Assembly (NCBI GenBank): GCA_944472155.2
Contig: OX235279.1
Coordinates: 138,108,920 to 138,172,919 of the forward strand
Source of the DNA: Trichobilharzia szidati
Lineage: Eukaryota > Platyhelminthes > Trematoda > Strigeidida > Schistosomatidae
Direction: 5' to 3'
Length of the DNA stretch: 64,000 bases
Shown: one piece after another, positions 56,297 to 64,000 of the stretch
Layout of the letters: each line of letters starts with the position of its first letter
Position numbering within the stretch: the first letter of the stretch is position 1
Notes under the pieces: generated by a model
Told to the model about the DNA's origin: nothing
Seen by the model: the letters and a program-made list of their open reading frames with translations, nothing else
Databases searched by the model: none
Translations under genes and position numbers: made by a program

Positions 56297-57056
56297 ATAC
56301 ATATATATATGAAATTACTAATGGCACGAATACTATGAATTTAGATTGCTGTGTATTTTTTCACATCATGGCGATATGTATGCAAACAGCCTGTAAATTT
56401 ATACGATAATAAATAATTTTTTTATCGAAAAACGAAGAAAAAAATAGAATAAGAGAAAAATAAAATTTTTATTTCACAGAAATAATGATTTATTAGCTGA
56501 GAGAATTAATTTTACATGTGAAATTACTACTTTGCATGATTTAATTTATTCATATTCATGTGGTTGCGCTTTTGTGTATACATACATATGATGGATGAAT
56601 GCCTAGTCGGGAGACACTTTTGTCACTTTTTCACCAAGCTACTACCACCACCCCCATTTGTGTTGATACGCCATTCCGAATTCCACCAACCAACCAACCA
56701 ACCAATACATGTATGCGATGTTTAAGTGTTCACTGGACAAGTAAATTCCTGAACGAAGGAAACTTATAAAGGAGGGATGGCAAGATAATGGCAACAGAGA
56801 GGATTATAAGTATACATTTTGGAATTTTTTCACAAGTAGTTTGCATGTTTATTTGTTATTTTGTAAATCAGACTAAACTGCCAATATTATTATTCGTGGT
56901 TGTTTTGAGGAAGTTTTCATATTTCATCTGTAAGAGTGTCCTACATGATGTCATCAGTTAATTATTTTTATACTCTTTCTAACTACTTTCATTTGAGATG
57001 AACTTACATCCACTGCTAGTTACCATCAGTGAAATAACATCACAAGAATCAAGGAT
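53490..57056. other. Long unassigned region
   Basis: AT-rich, with no open frame above about 60 codons that looks coding. TA microsatellite at 56264-56310; CCAA repeats near 56687-56703. Confidence 0.5.
56264..56310. repeat. TA microsatellite, compound
   Basis: Two TA runs separated by ATTA and ACA. Confidence 0.9.
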
Positions 57057-57145
57057 GCAGTCCAGTACTCCCTGAAATTCAATAGCTCTGCCTAATTCCT
57101 GTCAAATCATGAACTACCTTGAAGTCAATCAATCAAATCCCCGCA
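57057..57145 (+). mobile_element. Sm-alpha-like 3' fragment
   Basis: Begins at the cut-site sequence (AGTCCAGTACTCCCTGAAAT) and runs through ATAGCTCTGCCTAATTCCTG to AATCAATCAAATCCC; no ribozyme boxes remain. Confidence 0.55.
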
Positions 57146-58780
57146 GTCTACCACCATCTCGCTAGTCTCGAGGTATGGCGAAGGTGTCCCTAGTGGGAGC
57201 TGACATCTGAATGAAGACCAAGTATTTGGGTTCAAAAACCACTCAAAGAAATATTCAAAAATTATTTCAGTAAATAAATACAGTAATTAAACTTATATGC
57301 ATTATGGATGACCATCAGTTTTAAAAGTCATATAAACAAATTTAATGCCGAAAATTCAAAGAACCCTTAATTTGATACTTTCTGTGTTACTGACAAGTGT
57401 AATCAGGTGACGATTGCAGCAAGTGAAATGGAAATCTGGATGTGCAGAATGATTTGAACTAGCCCGCCAGTCACTTCGTACTAATAGTTGAGACTAAATC
57501 ATCGATTTACCACTGAAAGCCTGGATGATAATATATAATCCTTACGATACTTGAAAATCATGCTTCTGCATTAATAGGTGAAAAGGGGCTTATTCACCGC
57601 TTAAGAGATTGAACAGGTGATTAAAAAGAACTGACAACATTTGAGCACAGTAAGTATAATCGGTATTTTCTGGAATTCTCTATGAAATCTTCAAGTGAAT
57701 GTCAAGCTGACAAGTGACAAACAGATTTAGATAAGCGTCTTGGATTCCACATTCAGCAACCACCTACTAAATAATGTCATATTAACACTAAATCATCCTC
57801 AAATCGACCGCACTAGAAACTGAAACAGTAACAGAGACCACGCCATTCACAGTCCAATAAAATCGCTGGACAGTAACAGGGAAATTCCATTCTATAGTTT
57901 TAACCTTCTCAATTATAACAGCCATAGCTTGTTCGTTAAGTGGTAATTTATTGTTACAATGTGAACAACGAGATCATAATGTTTAAATAATAAAGTGATC
58001 AACTCAGTGTCTTGAAGTCAACCAAAGGAAAGAATCAGAACAAGAATTTCAAATATTAAATCTATACTGACTAGGTGTTACACATGTTTCTGTATTGTTA
58101 GTTTATTTATTTCCTCTTCTTGTAAGGTAAGACAAGAGTGATTCAATCAATTTCTGTTATATCTGACATTTTCTCCGTTTTGTTCTTCGTAGAAAGTGTG
58201 TGTTTGTGTGTGTAAATTATGTGCGGATGTAAACAAGCATGCAGATATGCCTACTTACATACATACAAACATACACTCGGATAGTTCATCAACAACATAT
58301 TTTCTCTTCTTTAATCAAACGAAAACACTAAGGGTGGCAAGGATGAAGTCAGAAGTTTTAGAGGTGGTGGAGGTGGTGTGAAGTCTTCACTTCAGACATT
58401 CCTTTTCAGGTAAACAAACAAATTACTCTCTCTGGTGTATTTAACCTTTATGATGTATGCAATGTATGTTCCAATAATAACAACAACAATTTTACTAGTA
58501 GTAGTAGTAATAGTAGAAGCATTGTTTTTAGGTCAAAGTAATCCTTATTAAAAAAAAACATGCGTAATAAATCAGAACAAAAGCACAAAAATAATGTGAT
58601 GGCAAGAGTAAATTAGATTATTGCAAGTGGAATTATATCTACTTAATATACATAGACTGATTGAAAGAAATGCCTGAATACACCTGAATATGCGTGTGTA
58701 GGTCCCAATCTCTCTCTCTCTCTCTCTTATTTCCACTCCCTTGAACTTTATTACAAGGGATAGACACAAGACCTCAGTAA

Positions 58781-58835
<55 letters not shown>

Positions 58836-59984
58836 ACGTACACGTAACTCAGTGTACACATCAGTTCCCGGACAATAAATTATCATTATTATATTCTTTT
58901 TATTAGTGATGATGGAGGTGATAATTAGCCTGATGCATAAATCATCAAGTCTGACCTTCGAAAATTGATGAGGATTAAAAAAAGAGAGTTCAACCCATAC
59001 CAGTATTACATCATCATACTATTTTTTTCTCTCAATGAAACCTTATTACCATCTGAGGTGAATTCAGATAATGTCAAAAGAAAAGCGCAATATTAATGGT
59101 TAAGAAATATGAGGGAAATAAAAAGTAAAATATATGGGTTGCATACAACAACACGTCAGTGATTGATTAGAAGGCTACTTCAAAAATATCCCTTCATCAT
59201 AGCTTGTATTACAACATTTAGACCGGTGGTCAACATGAAACCCTAAAAGAATATCCTGAATTAAGTTCATAGATGATTTGTAGACAAAAAGATATTTAAG
59301 CTTTCCTGGTTTGTTGTATAGATTTCAACTAATTTCAGTATAGGTTTCATTACAAATAATAATAATAACAGCTTTATTCCAAACAATATGTTAACATATA
59401 TAGTAGAGAATATTCAGCGTTTTTAAACAGGATCTTCAATTAAAGTGGTATTCGGCAGAACATCGTGTGTGTTTTTCCATCTGAAACAATATCTAAATCT
59501 CAACTACATTTTCTTCTCACTTCTTTTGAGAACTGTGCTCTGCAGCATTATATAGCAAAGTAAAACTGTGTGCCAGCTCAGTTAGAGATCCAAAAACACA
59601 GTTAGATGATCAAAACAATAAGAAATGGCGAAGAGTGTATGCATTAATGTCACAACTGAACAGATTTTTCGTCTTATTTTGCCACTCTCTGACGATGTGA
59701 ACCCAAGAACACATGCAGGTTAGATGGACTACTTTCGCTTCATAACCTCTGTTTTATATAATTTTAACTGTACTCACAATAAATTAGTCAAGCAAATTAG
59801 TTGTATTTCAAAATAAATGCATGTATATAAAGTAGAGTGGAATATCAGGAATTCAAATGTATTCAACACAGTGAAGGTTGTCAGTGTGTGTATGTGTGCA
59901 TTAGTCAACCTGAGATATTTATGCAATGCACTATTATCATCATACCATCGGTTAATAAACCAAACAGATTTGTAGCTTCAAGTT
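57146..59984. other. Unassigned region
   Basis: GT run at about 58196-58212, TC run at 58711-58728, TA microsatellite at 58783-58836. No gene supported. Confidence 0.5.
58783..58836. repeat. Longest TA microsatellite in the window
   Basis: About 27 TA units in a nearly pure run. Confidence 0.9.
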
Positions 59985-60440
59985 TGAACACCCAAGTGGT
60001 TGCGTACTGCCAATGATTCCCAAACCGCGATGTCCAGTACTCCCTGGTTTTCAATGGTCCTCTAACTGATATCAATCCGTGATCAACTCGTAAAGATCAA
60101 TTAGAGAATCAGTGAAATCCAGGGGGTACTGGGACAGATGTTTCACTCTAGTTTGGGACTTATTGACATTATGCATCCACTGGGACTCAAGCCCAGCATC
60201 TTCCACTTACAAGAAGAGATCGCAGACCATTCAGACACTGGGACCTGGCTCAATCGCCTATGAGTTCCAACTTCCACCAACTCGTAATTTTGGCGCGACC
60301 CCCAGCTAATGTCGAACTCCGACGGGTACGTACTGACGATAAGTACCAAACTAGGTCAAAACAGCTGTCCAGTACTCCTTGGTTTTCATTGGTTCTCTAA
60401 CTGGTATCAACATGTGGTTAAACTTAAAACTAATCAAATT
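59985..60440. mobile_element. Cluster of three Sm-alpha/hammerhead fragments
   Basis: Fragment 1 (plus, about 59995-60090): internally deleted core, then GTCCAGTACTCCCTGGTTTT. Fragment 2 (minus, about 60185-60100): AAGTCCCAAACTAGAGTGAA, ACATCTGTC, CCAGTACCCCCTGG. Fragment 3 (plus, about 60325-60440): CTGACGATAAGTACCAAACT, AGGTCAAAACAGCTGTC, CAGTACTCCTTGG. Each keeps the stem-I/cut-site region and loop CAAACTA, but boxes 1 and 2 are damaged. Arranged +, -, +. Confidence 0.65.
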
Positions 60441-62869
60441 TCTACAAAACAACTCTTGGAGATTTGTCGTTCCCGGTGCCCTTGAACCACGAACAACTAC
60501 CTAGTTTTGCTTAAGTGTGGTTACATATATTGATATGAACACTTCGTCGTACATGCCCACTTTATGCAGCCTAGAAATAAACTGTGGCTCTACTAATGTT
60601 TCATTGTCCCTACAGATAATAGCCAGTACATAGAAAACTACTAAGCAAGAGGTGAACAATGGTTGAACACTAACTAGGCATACTTTAACAGACAGATTAT
60701 CAACGTAACTACGCAGTCAAATTTAAAATCTTACGCACATAATACTTAAAATATGGATCCGATTCCACTGATGTACTATGACGCATCTGTATTCATGACT
60801 AGTTAGAAATGTCTGAAAGATAACTGAGTCTATTTCACCACCACCTTTACTGTCGCATACTGCAAATTCTAAGACTAGTTACACTGAAAACGTTTATCTG
60901 ATAAGTCCGGGAGAATGCACCTGCAAGAATAGCTTTTATAACCATTTTGTATATTAGGAAACTCATGAATAGCATCAGTTGGATTTGGATGTTATAAAAC
61001 AAAAAAACACCTATCCATTCATCTCAATTACAAATCTTCGCCTAATAATATCAATCTGCATGCCAATCAGATAGGTACTACAGAAAATGAACAAATACAA
61101 GCGCCAAGTACACTGGCTCTGGTTATAAATGGATGGCAACAAAAGTCTCCTCCGATTAAACTTTCCAATGTCTCTCCTCCACAATAACAATGAAAACAGC
61201 TAGCTAACTAGTCGATTAAAAAAAGAGATAATAAATCTAAATTTTCTTCATTATTTTTTTCTAATGCTCAAAATTTTCAAAACTTCACTTTCAACTTTTC
61301 TCTCTAGCCCCTTCCGCTCCTCCCCTTGCCCACCTTAACAAACGCATACATACTTTCCGTCCTAATCATTTATCCCTAAGGCAAGGCAAAAGTTAATTAC
61401 AGTACAATTGGAATGAATGCTATATTCCATAATTTCTCTTCCTAATAGTAGACAATTAACTTAATTTTTGTCTTTGCAACATTCTGTATTCGAATTCAAT
61501 CTGTACATTCTGTACAACTACAAAGTGGCAATTTTTCTAGTGTCTTAAAACCAACTGAAAAATTATGTTTTATTTAAAACAAGAGATTCTATTGCAAATT
61601 TTCCCTTCTTTTTTACATATATTTCAATTGCGATTTGAATGTGAACATTTCCCTGAGGTTATATTGGTGTCCTGTACAGTTTTGTTTCAAAAAGAAGTAC
61701 ATCTTGTCCATCCATCACGGATTCATCCGCCTGAGGTACACTATTCTACAGTTTCTAAGGGCTAATTTACGCATGCCTAGAATTCGACAATAATTTCAGT
61801 AATTCAATGCTGGAAGAATCTTGTTAAGTAGGAATTCAGGACTGAAATAGGTGCTGGTATCAATACGTGTAAAACTTATGAAGGTTCTAGTTTCTTCAGC
61901 GAATCGTTTACTCGTACTTACTTCCCAGTTACTAGTGTTAGTACTAATTAACTGCACACAGTATTAAGCAGGCAAATCGCTTATTCTTTAGTAGCATTTT
62001 ACAGGATCTGTTAGTGTTGCTACTCGTATACAACAGAGTTCTAAAACCAGATGGATAATTAGGAAAGACGAAATGGAAAAATAAAAACGCATGTCTCACA
62101 GGCAAGTAATTATGTAACAGAACTTATAGATCAGTCTCCCCACAAAACTCGAATCTATAACTTTAACTGTCGTGGCATCATATTTTTTTTGACGCTTTAT
62201 GATATCACCACGTTACAGAAGGTGAAGATGTATAATAGTACCAAATTAATGGTATATGGATTTTCATAGGCCAGTGCAGACTAATCAATGATATTCATTT
62301 GATGGATCAGTGACTATACTGAAAATACAGTTACATTCATAAAGTCAAACTGTGGTGAGTGCCACTGATAAGATTTATCAGGAGTATATTAAGAGACGTC
62401 CATCGGCATAAAAACATCAAATAGCAGGGAAACAGATTTGATGTCAGAGAAGGAAAAGGATACAGCTTTGTGGAGATATATGGAAGAAGCGAAAGGAACA
62501 CAAAGCAACACAACATAAAGTCCAGAAGTACTACAACACAAAGATCTGTGCAAATAGTGCGTTGAAGATTAAGGTATACATAATTTGCCTATATAGAGAT
62601 ATACCAATTACCAAGTCTTACTCTTCAAACTTTTTAAAACGATAGTTCAGATTTAGAATTTGTAGATGATTTATGTTTGATTTCAAAGTCCTACAAGAGA
62701 CACCAACAAGTTGTTAAAAGAGGCAGGCAGACAAGACAGGACAGAGGTGATGAGGATAACCAAACAACAGCAATAACAAGCACTAACCACTACCACTGGG
62801 GGAAATCTGAATTAAGTCGCCTCTCACACTTATCTAGATAGCATCGTTTCACCTACCAGGAGTACAAAT
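60441..62869. other. Unassigned region
   Basis: No open frame with coding character, no known repeat. Confidence 0.5.
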
Positions 62870-63405
62870 AAAGATATTAAAGCCAGGACTGGAAAAGCAA
62901 ACTAGAAATTCATTACTCTGAAATCAATGCGGAGATCTAGCCCAATCTGTATAAAGATCAAGATTCGGATTTCCAGCATTAATGTCACATCAGTGCTTGC
63001 TTGTGTGTGGTGTCACTTGAAGCATTATCCACAGGAAACAGACTTTCGTCACCAGCTACCTACTTTCACTCGATACCGTCGGTCAAATGGCAAAAAGGGA
63101 TGAGCAGTGAACTAACCAAGAACCTATTCTATTCCTCAACAAATATGCCGAAGAAAAAAGAGATTGACTGAACACAGTATGAGCAGGCGGCTAAGTAACA
63201 TCATGCATGAGACAGGGTGTTGTTGAGTGGGACTCGAATAGGAAACGGCGAGTTGAACTTGGTTCCTAGAGTGGCACGACGCAGATCTTGTGAGTAGGAT
63301 ATGAAAGCTGGCTAAAAGGATTCCAGAGAAGAGGATGAAATGGAGATGTGTGCTGCTGAAGAGGCAAGCTCCACTCAGAACCCAAGGAAATAATAATAAT
63401 ACACA
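62870..63405 (+). pseudogene. RTE-like LINE 3' fragment with (AAT)n tail
   Basis: Translation in shifting frames gives DIKARTGKAN (normally DVKARIGKAR), KIKIRISSINVTSVLA, and later KRMKWRCVLLKRQAPLR. It ends CCAAGGAAATAATAATAATA, the RTE-style short-repeat tail. Stops throughout. Confidence 0.65.
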
Positions 63406-64000
63406 CCTGCACCTTCGCTATGTGTCAGCGTTCTCACTGAGACTATGAAAATTTTTGTCGACATAAGTAGCTGTGAATTGGTTTTATCAGTAGCCATAAA
63501 TATGATGTTTTTTATACTTAAAATTTTGGCACGGTTATTGGCATGAAACAAATCACATTTTGTAATCTGAATACTTTCTCTTGTTTGTTTTATAATTCAT
63601 TCTGATTTTGATACATATCAATTTCATTACGAACAGCGGATTTTCACACCACTACCACCACCCCCGCTATTTAAATGTAACTTTTTTTTCTGTTTCCAAA
63701 TAGTGCATCTATGATACAACAGTGTACTGCTTATGACTGACTGACTGGCCGATTGACGGAGTGCGTAAGTGATTAGATGACCAACCAAGTGACTGATTAA
63801 CTTATCAACGGATGGAAAGGGAATTTTGAACAGAAAGTGTATCATCTGTAATGGTTAAAACACTACGTAAGAGCGAACATGAAAAGAGAGAACAGAGGCT
63901 AAATGATTCCGCAATAGACAAACATCGGTTTGTCCAAGAGAACAGTTGACTGAAACTCAATGAAGCTTTACAGAATGTAAGAAATGAAAAGGAATGAACA
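63406..64000. other. Unassigned right end
   Basis: A GACT/TGAC repeat near 63735-63760; no gene seen. Confidence 0.5.

Noticed and set aside
58572..58886. 104-codon minus-strand frame with Tyr-Ile repeats
   Set aside because: The repeat is the TA microsatellite read in frame; nothing else looks coding.

Overview
The window looks like flatworm nuclear DNA, most likely Schistosoma or a close schistosomatid. It is AT-rich and intron-rich, and only a few percent is coding. Its repeats fit schistosomes: tRNA-headed SINEs, hammerhead-ribozyme elements of the Sm-alpha type, SR2/RTE-like and CR1-like LINE pieces, and many Penelope-like elements (PLEs). The genus call is inference from repeat content and protein motifs; no search was run.

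One host gene is clearly recognised: a muscleblind (mbl/MBNL) splicing regulator on the minus strand. Five coding exons were assembled by eye at 48142-47735, 31835-31581, 29151-29080, 27256-26915 and 24350-23573 (or to the TAA at 23502). Exons 1 and 2 encode a tandem pair of C-x7-C-x6-C-x3-H zinc fingers, with finger 2 split across a 15.9 kb intron. Every visible intron is phase 0. The later exons are low-complexity (Ala, Gln, His, Ser/Asn). A second host gene may end at the left edge on the plus strand (3-264 spliced to 473-486); its product is not recognised.

The rest is mobile DNA. Two nearly identical PLE units lie in inverted orientation: copy A at 5497-8854 (minus strand, open 815-codon ORF) and copy B at 39482-42847 (plus strand, in mbl intron 1, one in-frame TGA). 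Each is a composite unit. It starts with an inverted, internally deleted PLE piece, then a short unique segment, a 5' terminal repeat, the RT plus GIY-YIG ORF and a 3' terminal repeat, and it is bounded by a 12-13 bp target-site duplication. Each unit carries three copies of a hammerhead-like 50-nt motif. A decayed relative with the same head-to-head layout sits at 13.3-19.3 kb. Other PLE remnants are at 25.4, 26.2, 33.5-35.8 (with a CR1-like LINE nested inside), 45.5-46.1 and 49.1-49.7 kb.

SINEs are scattered throughout. One tRNA-like head is joined to two different tails: one resembles the 3' end of the local RTE LINEs, the other the 3' end of the local CR1-like LINE. Hammerhead/Sm-alpha pieces cluster at 28.0-28.4, 29.7, 35.9 and 60.0-60.4 kb. 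Long stretches, above all 19.3-23.5, 50.8-59.9 and 60.4-62.9 kb, show no supportable gene.
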